From NCBI GenBank assembly GCA_035528275.1, contig DATKYV010000279.1, forward strand, positions 1-6,018: a stretch of DNA of 6,018 nucleotides. The letters are read 5' to 3'. Source of the stretch: DATKYV01 sp035528275. GTDB taxonomy: Bacteria > Acidobacteriota > Terriglobia > UBA7540. Shown here piece after piece: positions 1 to 5,560 of this stretch. The notes under the pieces were generated by a model. The model ran no database searches. It was not told where the DNA came from and saw nothing but the letters and a program-made list of their open reading frames with translations. Each line of letters begins with the position of its first letter. The first letter of the stretch is position 1. The position numbers and the translations under genes were made by a program.

Positions 1-366
1 ATCTCTCTCTAGAGAATACCAGCCCTCCCTCACGCCGAGGCCGCCGAGTCCGCGGAGAAGAGCGACCTCACGAGCAGCCTGCTTCAAGAGGACCGTCCGC
101 CATTGCACGCCCCCCGCCCCAAGGCCAGAACCCCCCTTGCACCCGCCGGCGTGTCCGGGTGCTCTGCACGCACGGGAAGTTCTCAGCGGTCAGCGATCAG
201 CGATCAGCAGTCAGCAGTCAGCGATCCGTTCGCATTGCGCGGCGCTTTGGTCCTTCGCGGCCCTGCTCAGGCGAGCCGACGCAGGGCGGAGAATGGATGG
301 CCGAAAGCTCGCGGCAGCTCGCGCGACCCGGCATGGAATCGCAGCGTTCCGGTGACGCCATGCTCA
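1..366. other. Non-coding flank with short repeats
   Basis: No convincing gene is seen here on either strand. The open frames are rich in Pro, Arg and Ser and show no domain, ribosome binding site or start that stands out. The stretch holds a perfect 10-base palindrome (TCTCTAGAGA, 6-15), three degenerate 9-base units around CGCCGAG at 32-58, a heptamer array at 183-226 and a direct repeat AGCTCGCG at 306-313 and 316-323. No rho-independent terminator for the minus-strand gene ending at 367 is visible. Repeats of this kind are, from general knowledge, common between genes in planctomycete-like genomes. Confidence 0.6.
183..226. repeat. Heptamer tandem repeat (TCAGCGA-like, six copies)
   Basis: Six consecutive 7-base units are seen: TCAGCGG, TCAGCGA, TCAGCGA, TCAGCAG, TCAGCAG, TCAGCGA, followed by a partial TC. 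Because the unit is 7 bases long, all three plus-strand frames read through it as Ser/Asp/Gln/Ala-rich peptides such as SDQQSAVSD, which gives spurious overlapping open frames. It is best taken as an intergenic low-complexity repeat and not as part of a gene. Similar heptamers are found scattered in intergenic DNA of several environmental bacterial lineages (general knowledge, not checked here). Confidence 0.8.
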
Positions 367-1509
367 TCAGCGACTTATGTATGCTGACCCCGGAATCCCG
401 GAATCCCCTGGAATCCCCTCCTTGGGGTTGGCTTGACGCCCACCGCCAGTTGGCTTAGGTTTCGGCACAACAGCCATGAATTTGTCAAACAGACCGCCAA
501 ACCAGGCATCCGTATATTTGCCGCCTGCCTTTTGCAGATAGCGCTGTCCGCGATTTGTGGCGCCGTCCCATGCCGTATTCCCCTTGTCGTCGATTGTTAC
601 TTTACCATTCTTGCCGCCGAGGGTGAAATAGCCGGCATTGGGCCGGGCCGCATACAAGAGCGCTACCTGATGCCACGCATTGCGTTTGCCCTTCGCGTCA
701 AGATGCCGATCGACGGAACTGGTATCGAAGTAATACTTGACGGGGTTGGTCTTCGGGTCCGCTCCTGCCGGCGGTCCGGTCCTGACCGACCCGCCTACCG
801 AGTAAGGCACCCAGGTGAGCGGAACCGAAGCCGGCCAATTGTCGGTCAGATACCGGGCATCTTTGATGTCCTGCTTGATGTTCCAGAGTTCGAGCGTCGA
901 ACCTGGCAATGCGTTGACTGCCGTGAAGATATACTCGCTCACCTTGGCCTTGATGAGATCCACGCCGCTACGCTTGTCTATGTTGTCCGCGGGGCTGGCC
1001 AGCATTTGTGCTATAACACTCGCAAAGCCGCCGTTGACGATCTTCACCGAGCCGTCCGGCGAATCATGCAGCAACGTGCGCATGACCTTTGTAGCATCGG
1101 TGTACTTGTCCCCGGAATCGCCGGGACGGAAAATATTGCACATGCCCTGACGATGAGGCGCAAAGCTGCCATCGAATGTCACGTTTGAGCCTTTGTACAT
1201 GCCATAGGTGACGCCGGTTATCCCATAGTATTCGAGCTCCGCCCTGCCGCACGGCAATCCGAACTTGTTCCGGCTGTTGCAGATCAAACCGAGGATCTTT
1301 ATCTCGCCAAGATTCGCCAGCCCCGCGGCAACGGCCAGGTCCGCATCCTCATCAGGATCGTTGGCGATGTCGGCCTCGAGTATCACGAGCTGAGGTTTCG
1401 CCTTCTGCGGGCGCCCCGCGGGCTTGTCGCTCTTCTCTGCGGCCATCGCCAACGTCGTAACCAGCATCAACCCCGCCGCCACTGCTTTCACCTTCATCCA
1501 GAACATCAT
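367..1509 (-). CDS. Secreted nucleoside hydrolase-like protein, active site altered
   Basis: A protein of about 380 residues from the start chosen here. Residues 1-24 form a signal peptide: MMFWMK, then a hydrophobic run, ending AMAA. Residues 41-347 fit the inosine/uridine-preferring nucleoside hydrolase superfamily, which cleaves the N-glycosidic bond of ribonucleosides with a bound calcium. Family landmarks are LVILEADIANDPDEDADLAV (41-60, the usual DTDxGxDxDD), DGSVKIVNGGFAS (152-164), ELWNIKQD (207-214) and RNAWHQVALLYAARP (276-290), followed by a GKVTIDDKG strand. Several key positions differ: the first Asp of DTD is Glu45, the Asn of the GFSTN/GPLTN motif is Val, and the SWD/HD Asp is His280. 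It may be a divergent enzyme or a non-catalytic relative. The tail (354-380) is low in complexity and has two GIPG units. Translation could also begin at ATG 1506 or GTG 1518; the GTG overlaps the ribosome binding site, so an ATG is preferred. It lies downstream of the large Ig-domain gene on the same strand. Confidence 0.78.
   Translation of the reverse strand: MMFWMKVKAVAAGLMLVTTLAMAAEKSDKPAGRPQKAKPQLVILEADIANDPDEDADLAVAAGLANLGEIKILGLICNSRNKFGLPCGRAELEYYGITGVTYGMYKGSNVTFDGSFAPHRQGMCNIFRPGDSGDKYTDATKVMRTLLHDSPDGSVKIVNGGFASVIAQMLASPADNIDKRSGVDLIKAKVSEYIFTAVNALPGSTLELWNIKQDIKDARYLTDNWPASVPLTWVPYSVGGSVRTGPPAGADPKTNPVKYYFDTSSVDRHLDAKGKRNAWHQVALLYAARPNAGYFTLGGKNGKVTIDDKGNTAWDGATNRGQRYLQKAGGKYTDAWFGGLFDKFMAVVPKPKPTGGGRQANPKEGIPGDSGIPGSAYISR
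392..417. repeat. GGAATCCC triplicate inside the 3' end of the gene
   Basis: The octamer GGAATCCC occurs at 392-399, 400-407 and 410-417. Read on the minus strand it encodes the GIPGDSGIPG part of the C-terminal tail of the nucleoside hydrolase-like protein. The tail has no counterpart in the family as I know it. The repeat probably lengthened the gene by expansion or by a shifted stop codon. Confidence 0.7.
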
Positions 1510-1511
1510 AA

Positions 1512-1516
1512 CCTCC
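1512..1516 (-). promoter_or_regulatory. Shine-Dalgarno deciding the start of the nucleoside hydrolase-like gene
   Basis: GGAGG on the minus strand lies 2 bases before the ATG at 1509 and 5 bases before the ATG at 1506. It overlaps the upstream GTG at 1518-1516, which makes that GTG unlikely as a start. The sister leader at 4940 also begins with the same MMFWMK. ATG 1506 has the better spacing; 1509 is given as the CDS start to keep the whole conserved leader. Confidence 0.55.
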
Positions 1517-1682
1517 ACGGTGCCGCAGCCCTGCTGGTTCCCAGCGCCTGTAGACTTGAGCTCGTACGCCGCATCGCTACACGCCCGCCGGGCTTTGCGC
1601 TTCGCTCACTCAGTATCCGTTTGTCCAGTCCAGTCGAGACGAAACTCCTTCCTGTATTCGCGCACCCAGCCTTTGCGTACAG

Positions 1683-4600
1683 CTATCTGGCCGCCGGAAT
1701 TCTGGTGCTGGCGGGAGCCTTGGTCACCGTTACCTTTACTGTCTGTGAAGCCGCCAGCTTTCCCGCGGTATCATAGGCTTTGACCGTGAGCTCGTGCGCG
1801 CCCTCTGTCAGTTTGGCCGTATCAATGGAAGCGCCATATCTTGTCCTGTCCTCTTCACGCGCCTTGCGCTGTTGTTCCAGTTTGGCCAGACGCGTGCGGA
1901 CCCAGGCCAGGGCCGGCTCCTGGCTGCGATAGAACGCCGCCCCCTGCTCGCGCTGGGCCGCGCTGCGTTTCGCCGCCGGCACCAGCAGGATCGTCAAAAA
2001 CTCCTCGGTTATCCGCTGACACCTAGCTTCAAAAAGAACTCCCCTGCCTCCGACGTTCTTCAGCAGCACGGTATTGGCTCCGGGCCGCAGATCGACGGTG
2101 ATGGTTTCGTTAGGCTGATCCCGCGGTCCGATAATAGACTCATGCGTCACTATCTGCCGGCCATTGACCCACACCTTCATCGGCAAGCTGCGGCCGATCG
2201 TCAACGGCAGCTTGGTCGCCGCAGCCGCGAAGATGACGCGATACAAATAAGTCGCGCCGTTCTTCCACGGCAGGCCGATGTTCGTCCCGTCGTGCCACCT
2301 GGGATGTTGGACCCAGGTCTTCCCGTCTTTGGTCGGTTTCGTCACATCCACTCCGTGTTCCGGTTCATAGTCCTTCTTGAACGCCTCCAGCCAGGATGCT
2401 GTATCCGGATAAGGCCCTAGCGCCCACCACGGCCCCTTCGCAACCAGGCTCCGCTCCCATTTTGCCTGCGCTTCCACCACCGCCGGTGTATTCAATTCGC
2501 GTTGCAGGGCTTTGATCTCGGCGCTCAGTCGGGCCAAATCCGCCTCGAGCGTGGACGTTGCCTTCAAGGTCCCATCCACACAGAACTCCACTTTGCCCGC
2601 TTTCAGGTTGGCAACCCTGGCCCCAACCGGGACGGTGCCCAAGATCTTCCTTCCCGGCCACGGAGCTTCGAATCGCTCCTTGTGGATTAAACCAACCGCC
2701 GGAACGGTGTTGTTCACCGTAAAGGCGACCTTTCCCGAATAGAGATACTTACTTGTCTTTGGCGAGTAGGGCTGGAGGATCGCGCCCGCGCTCCAACCAC
2801 CAGGCAGGTAGCCGGAACCCGCCACGACCTCGATCTCATGCGGACCATCTTTCAACTTGGTCGTATCCAGGCACAGCCCGAAGGGCGCCGCATGACCGAG
2901 CAGGTTGTCTTCGCCCATTTCGACGCCGTCCACCTTGAACCGCATCCAGCGGACCGGTCTCCCTTCGGGTGCGCTGGCCAGGGCAGTAATCGTCCCCGAT
3001 ACCGTTTCTCCCGCTCGCGGCGACAGCACACGGATGGCACCCTTATTGTAGACGAATACCTTCGTGGTCTGTGAAGCCGCCAGCTTCCCGGCGGCATCAT
3101 AGGCTTTCACCGTCAGATCGTGCGCCCCCTCCTTCAGCTTCGTCGTATCCAGGGAGGCAGCATAAGGGGCGGAACGATCCGTCCCCTTCAAGGTTGCACC
3201 CACATAGAATTCCACTTTGCCCGCTTTCAGGTTGGCAACACCGGCCGTCACCGGGACCGTGCCCGAGATCATCCGCCCCGGCCAGGGGGCCTCAAATCGC
3301 GCCTTGTGCGTCAGGAAAACCGAAGGAACGCTATTGTCCACCGTGAAAGAGATCTTCTCTGAGAAGAGATAGTCGGCCGCTCCGACCGAATAGGCCTGTT
3401 GGGCCTCGATCACATGCGGCCCATTACTCAGCCTGGTCGTATCGATGCACAGTCCGAAGGGCGGTTCATGCCGTAGCAGGTTGTCCTCGCCCATATCGAC
3501 GCCATCCACATCGAAATGCATCCAGCGACACGGGATGATGCCGTCGGGAACCCTTGCCAGGGCCGTAATCGTACCCGATACGGTTTCTCCTGCCCGCGGG
3601 GCTGTGAGATTGATGGCCCCCTTGTTGTAGACGGACACCTTCACCGTCTGGGAAGCCGCCATCTTCCCGGCCATATCATAGGCTTTCACCGTCAGCTCGT
3701 GCGGCCCATCCGGGAGTTTTGTGTAATCGATGGAGGCAAAATGGGTGGCGCCAGGCAGGGGCGTTCCCGGCTGGAAAGCCCTCCTGGGAGCGCCTAGCAG
3801 GGCGTTCGCGGATAGGTCCTTGATCCCGACGCTGTCCGTTGCCTTCAGAACTGAATCCACATAGAATTCAACCTTGCTGGCGGTCATGTTGGCCACCCCC
3901 GCCGCAACCGGGACCGTGCTCTGCCGATGCTCCACAATGTCGGTGTCAGATCCCCCTGAAAGCAACCTTCCTGGCCAGCGCCAGCCCCAACCGAATTCCC
4001 GCGAGGTCCTCTTATTGATCAGGAAGACCGCCGGAATGGTATTGTCCACGTTGAAGACAACCTTCTTTGACAATAATACCAGTTCCGGGTGACGACGATC
4101 CCCCCCTATAACCTCCACCTCATGAGGACCATCACTCAGCCTGGTGGTATCAAGGTCCAATGTAAACGGCGGTTCTCCAGTCAGTATGTCGGTCTCGCCG
4201 AAATTGGCGCCATCGACCTTGAATTGCATAAAGGGATTCGGTGCATCGATCGTCGGGACCACGCTAATAGGAACGGTACCCGACACCGTTTCTCCTTCGC
4301 GCGGCGTTATGATGTTTACGGTGCTCTTCTGGGCGGGATCGAACAGGATAAGATGGATCTGCTTCCGGGCCTTGACGTAGAGTTTCGCGTCGCTCTTTTC
4401 CTCCTTGTTCAAGAACCACGTCACATCTTTGGCCGCCCAGAAGTCGGCGAGGCTGCGCTTCTCAGGAAGTCTTTCCGCTCGATCCGATACATAGAAACCG
4501 AAAGGCACGGGAGGAACGGGCACGGCGAAGACTAGGAAATTTTGCGCTCCGCCAGCGGTGGCATGATGGTTATAGAACTTGATGGTTCGGTCGTTAGTTA

Positions 4601-4940
4601 CGGCCATGTAGTCCTCAGGCGCAAATCTGAGCTTATACAAACGTCCGGACAGCATGCGATAGTGATTCTTGCCATATGGATTACCGCCCAGACACCAATC
4701 CTCCGCGACTTCTTTCTTCTCGTCTTCCGACCTCTTCCAGCTCTTGAAATGACGCCAGGTAATTATGGTTCCAGTCGTGGGAACATCCTTTGCCGGTTCG
4801 TTCGTTGCCGTCGTAGCCGCCGGGGGCGTTGTTTTCGGGGCTTCTGCGTTCGGGTTCGTCGCGGGTCCCGCGGCCATGGCCATCGTGGCCGCCAGCAGCA
4901 ATCCTGCTGCGACCGTCTTCCCCTTCATCCAAAACATCAT
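1683..4940 (-). CDS. Secreted multi-Ig (Big_7-like) protein with a nested PSD1-type module
   Basis: A protein of about 1085 residues. Residues 1-24 are a signal peptide (MMFWMK, VAAGLLLAA, AMAA), followed by a Pro/Thr/Ala linker to about 55. Residues 55-200 form a domain I do not recognise (WRHFKSW, NHYRMLSGRLYKLRF, TIKFYNHH). Then come six Ig-like domains of the bacterial Big_7 type in three tandem pairs: about 206-440, 442-634 and 635-1072. Repeating cores are PRAGETVSG, KVEFYVD, LDTTKL and HELTVKAYD. Domain 6 is interrupted at 798-1034 by a module resembling the coiled-coil/beta-sandwich/coiled-coil region of planctomycete PSD1 proteins (WWALGPYP, KVWVNGR, GANTVLLKN). No catalytic motif, membrane anchor or sorting tail is seen. 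It is likely an exported binding or adhesion protein; the ligand is unknown. The start at 4940 is chosen because AAAGGAGG lies 8 bases upstream and the following residues form a signal peptide. The frame is also open upstream to 5168, but that part reads as a sigma-factor tail. Confidence 0.85.
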   Translation of the reverse strand: MMFWMKGKTVAAGLLLAATMAMAAGPATNPNAEAPKTTPPAATTATNEPAKDVPTTGTIITWRHFKSWKRSEDEKKEVAEDWCLGGNPYGKNHYRMLSGRLYKLRFAPEDYMAVTNDRTIKFYNHHATAGGAQNFLVFAVPVPPVPFGFYVSDRAERLPEKRSLADFWAAKDVTWFLNKEEKSDAKLYVKARKQIHLILFDPAQKSTVNIITPREGETVSGTVPISVVPTIDAPNPFMQFKVDGANFGETDILTGEPPFTLDLDTTRLSDGPHEVEVIGGDRRHPELVLLSKKVVFNVDNTIPAVFLINKRTSREFGWGWRWPGRLLSGGSDTDIVEHRQSTVPVAAGVANMTASKVEFYVDSVLKATDSVGIKDLSANALLGAPRRAFQPGTPLPGATHFASIDYTKLPDGPHELTVKAYDMAGKMAASQTVKVSVYNKGAINLTAPRAGETVSGTITALARVPDGIIPCRWMHFDVDGVDMGEDNLLRHEPPFGLCIDTTRLSNGPHVIEAQQAYSVGAADYLFSEKISFTVDNSVPSVFLTHKARFEAPWPGRMISGTVPVTAGVANLKAGKVEFYVGATLKGTDRSAPYAASLDTTKLKEGAHDLTVKAYDAAGKLAASQTTKVFVYNKGAIRVLSPRAGETVSGTITALASAPEGRPVRWMRFKVDGVEMGEDNLLGHAAPFGLCLDTTKLKDGPHEIEVVAGSGYLPGGWSAGAILQPYSPKTSKYLYSGKVAFTVNNTVPAVGLIHKERFEAPWPGRKILGTVPVGARVANLKAGKVEFCVDGTLKATSTLEADLARLSAEIKALQRELNTPAVVEAQAKWERSLVAKGPWWALGPYPDTASWLEAFKKDYEPEHGVDVTKPTKDGKTWVQHPRWHDGTNIGLPWKNGATYLYRVIFAAAATKLPLTIGRSLPMKVWVNGRQIVTHESIIGPRDQPNETITVDLRPGANTVLLKNVGGRGVLFEARCQRITEEFLTILLVPAAKRSAAQREQGAAFYRSQEPALAWVRTRLAKLEQQRKAREEDRTRYGASIDTAKLTEGAHELTVKAYDTAGKLAASQTVKVTVTKAPASTRIPAAR
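1725..3038 (-). repeat. Ig pair 3 (domains 5 and 6), expanded by insertions
   Basis: Encodes about residues 635-1072. Domain 5 (SPRAGETVSGTITALA, LDTTKLKDGPHEIEV) has an enlarged Gly/Ser/Tyr-rich loop (YLPGGWSAGAILQPY). Domain 6 starts as GTVPVGARVANLKAGKVEFC, is split by the PSD1-type module, and ends as DTAKLTEGAHELTVKAYD. The conserved ATCATAGG block lies 1326 bases from its copy in pair 2 instead of 579; nearly all the extra length is the insertion. Confidence 0.8.
1839..2549 (-). other. In-frame insertion in Ig domain 6: PSD1-type module
   Basis: This covers residues 798-1034 of the large protein. It begins with a predicted coiled coil (LEADLARLSAEIKALQREL, 798-816). A beta-sandwich of roughly 140 residues follows, with WWALGPYP, DGKTWVQHPRWHDG, NGATYLYRVIF, LPMKVWVNGRQI and LRPGANTVLLKNVGG. 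It then has LLVPAAKRSAAQRE, YRSQEP and a second helix (LAKLEQQRKAREED). From memory of the family, this order (helix, 'GPF' beta-sandwich with a KVWxNG strand, a 'P..KRTxxQ..' helix with a YRS motif, helix) is found between DUF1549 and DUF1553 (PSD1) in planctomycete and verrucomicrobial proteins. Ig domain 6 resumes at YGASIDTAKL exactly where domain 4 has YAASLDTTKL. No flanking direct repeats were seen. Confidence 0.7.
3039..3617 (-). repeat. Ig pair 2 (domains 3 and 4) of the tandem array
   Basis: Encodes about residues 442-634, 193 residues long. This is the cleanest copy: domain 3 has APRAGETVSGTITALA and IDTTRLSNGPH, and domain 4 has GTVPVTAGVANLKAGKVEFY and YAASLDTTKLKEGAHDL without a loop insertion. 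It is the best reference for judging the insertions in domains 2 and 6. The conserved block beginning ATCATAGG lies exactly 579 bases from its copy in pair 1, matching the 193-residue repeat length. Confidence 0.82.
3621..4325 (-). repeat. Ig pair 1 (domains 1 and 2) of the tandem array
   Basis: Encodes about residues 206-440: domain 1 (TPREGETVSG, MQFKVDG, LDTTRLSDGPHEVEV) and domain 2 (TVPVAAGVAN, KVEFYVD, SIDYTKLPDGPHELTVKAYD). Domain 2 has a 32-residue loop at 370-401 where domain 4 has only six residues. The pair matches pairs 2 and 3 at the DNA level, for example around ATCATAGGCTTTCACCGTCA (3675 onward on the plus strand). Confidence 0.8.
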
Positions 4941-5168
4941 AGCCTTAGCCTCCTTTGCCAACATTACCGCCTTGGTCGATACCGCGCTCTGGCCGGCCGT
5001 TCCGGTCAGGAGCGCTGTCATGCATTTTGCAGCCACTGCCGCCGGGGCAGCGTGTGCGGCTTCGGCCTGGAGGAGCGCGACCCGCGCCGCGCAGAATAGC
5101 TCCGCGGCGGGCCAGGCCGGGATTTCCCAAATGGCCTTGACCTGCGACCACCGCAAGCCACTTTTCTG
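4941..5168 (-). pseudogene. Remnant resembling an ECF sigma-factor C-terminal tail
   Basis: The frame of the large gene stays open upstream of its start to a TGA at 5171-5169. The 76 codons read as an Ala-rich peptide (CAARVALLQAEAAHAAPAA, VAAKCMTALL, QSAVSTKAVMLAKEAKA) that runs straight into MMFWMK and the hydrophobic segment. Many planctomycete ECF sigma factors end in this way: an Ala-rich stretch, 'VSxxAVALAEGVLKAMF', then 'K.K.AAAVLL'. No sigma region 2 or 4 (such as a helix-turn-helix with 'EAA..LG') is found in any minus-strand frame up to 5560, so only the tail survives. It could be a 5' leader, or, if translated from TTG 5156, an N-terminal extension. The family assignment is from memory of such tails and is moderate. 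Confidence 0.45.
4949..4956 (-). promoter_or_regulatory. Strong Shine-Dalgarno of the large Ig-domain gene
   Basis: AAAGGAGG on the minus strand, 8 bases before ATG 4940. This near-perfect site fixes the start at the signal peptide. It argues against the upstream TTG at 5156, which would bury the signal peptide about 72 residues into the protein. Confidence 0.75.
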
Positions 5169-5170
5169 TC

Positions 5171-5198
5171 ATTATGTCCTGCAGCGAAGCCGCTGCAA
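5171..5198 (-). promoter_or_regulatory. Candidate promoter of the large Ig-domain gene
   Basis: On the minus strand TTGCAG (5198-5193) and CATAAT (5176-5171) are separated by 16 bases. The -10 box fits the sigma-70 consensus in 5 of 6 positions, the -35 box in 3 of 6. Transcription would start near 5164, giving a 5' leader of about 220 bases that contains the whole sigma-tail remnant. A palindrome fills the spacer and most of the -35 box. The site is predicted by eye only. Confidence 0.3.
5180..5197. promoter_or_regulatory. Perfect inverted repeat TGCAGCG-AAGC-CGCTGCA
   Basis: Two 7-base arms (5180-5186 and 5191-5197) are perfectly complementary around a 4-base centre. There is no T-run on either side, so it does not look like a terminator. 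It lies in the spacer and -35 box of the candidate minus-strand promoter, so it could be an operator. It could also be chance in GC-rich DNA. Confidence 0.4.
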
Positions 5199-5560
5199 GC
5201 GTCTTTCGCCTGACGTTCTCGCGCGGAGATGCGTGAGCGGCGGGATAGGGGGACCGCCAGCCGGGCGTGCAGCTCTGCTCACGTTCTCTGGGACGACGGG
5301 GCGAGTTGGCGGGGGTACAGCGAGCAGATCAGCTTTCTGCTGGTCCTGAAAATGGCGGACGGATAGCTGGGGATGGCCTCCATCTGATCGCCCGATAGAA
5401 GGCGTACGTCGCCATTGCCGTGGGGTTCGCGTGGAACTGCGGCTTTGCAGAGGGTTGCCGCTTCGGTACCATGCTGGACGGCTGGCGAGGATGGGGCAGC
5501 CGCGGCGGTCGACGGGCCCCGCGAGGATGCCGCCGCGCCGGCGAGACGGAGACAACGACG
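5199..5560. other. Divergent intergenic region without a recognisable gene
   Basis: This lies between the candidate promoter of the minus-strand gene and the plus-strand isomerase gene. Frames on both strands give no recognisable protein; the long minus-strand frames reaching into it are mostly shadows of the isomerase gene. A weak plus-strand promoter candidate is TTGCAG (5445-5450), 16 bases, then TACCAT (5467-5472). An ATG at 5471 is in frame with the isomerase gene but would add a 30-residue Arg/Gly-rich extension not expected for the family. Confidence 0.5.
5548..5551 (+). promoter_or_regulatory. Shine-Dalgarno of the isomerase-like gene
   Basis: GGAG, 9 bases before ATG 5561. It supports this start over the in-frame ATG at 5471. 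Confidence 0.55.

Noticed and set aside
433..1188. A 251-residue plus-strand open frame
   Set aside because: It is antisense to the nucleoside hydrolase-like gene, whose minus-strand translation shows a signal peptide and family motifs. The plus-strand product has no recognisable domain.
4941..5156. TTG at 5156 as the start of the Ig protein
   Set aside because: It would place the signal peptide at residue 73, while ATG 4940 has an AAAGGAGG at ideal spacing. The upstream part also resembles a different protein family.
367..5156. The minus-strand pair as part of a defence, toxin-antitoxin or mobile system
   Set aside because: Neither protein shows a nuclease, ATPase, transposase or recombinase motif, and no terminal inverted repeats or attachment sites flank them.
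4945..5172. A 75-residue minus-strand open frame ending 4 bases before the Ig gene start, as a coupled leader peptide
   Set aside because: Its composition (Gly/Arg-rich, GRSRTRCPGGSG) looks like a shadow of the sigma-tail frame, and it has no clear Shine-Dalgarno. It is only a weak possibility.
5180..5197. Inverted repeat as a rho-independent terminator
   Set aside because: No run of T follows on either strand, and no gene ends just before it.
5471..5560. ATG 5471 as the start of the isomerase gene
   Set aside because: The extra 30 residues are Arg/Gly/Thr-rich and precede the first barrel strand. ATG 5561 has a GGAG at 9 bases and fits the usual start of the family.
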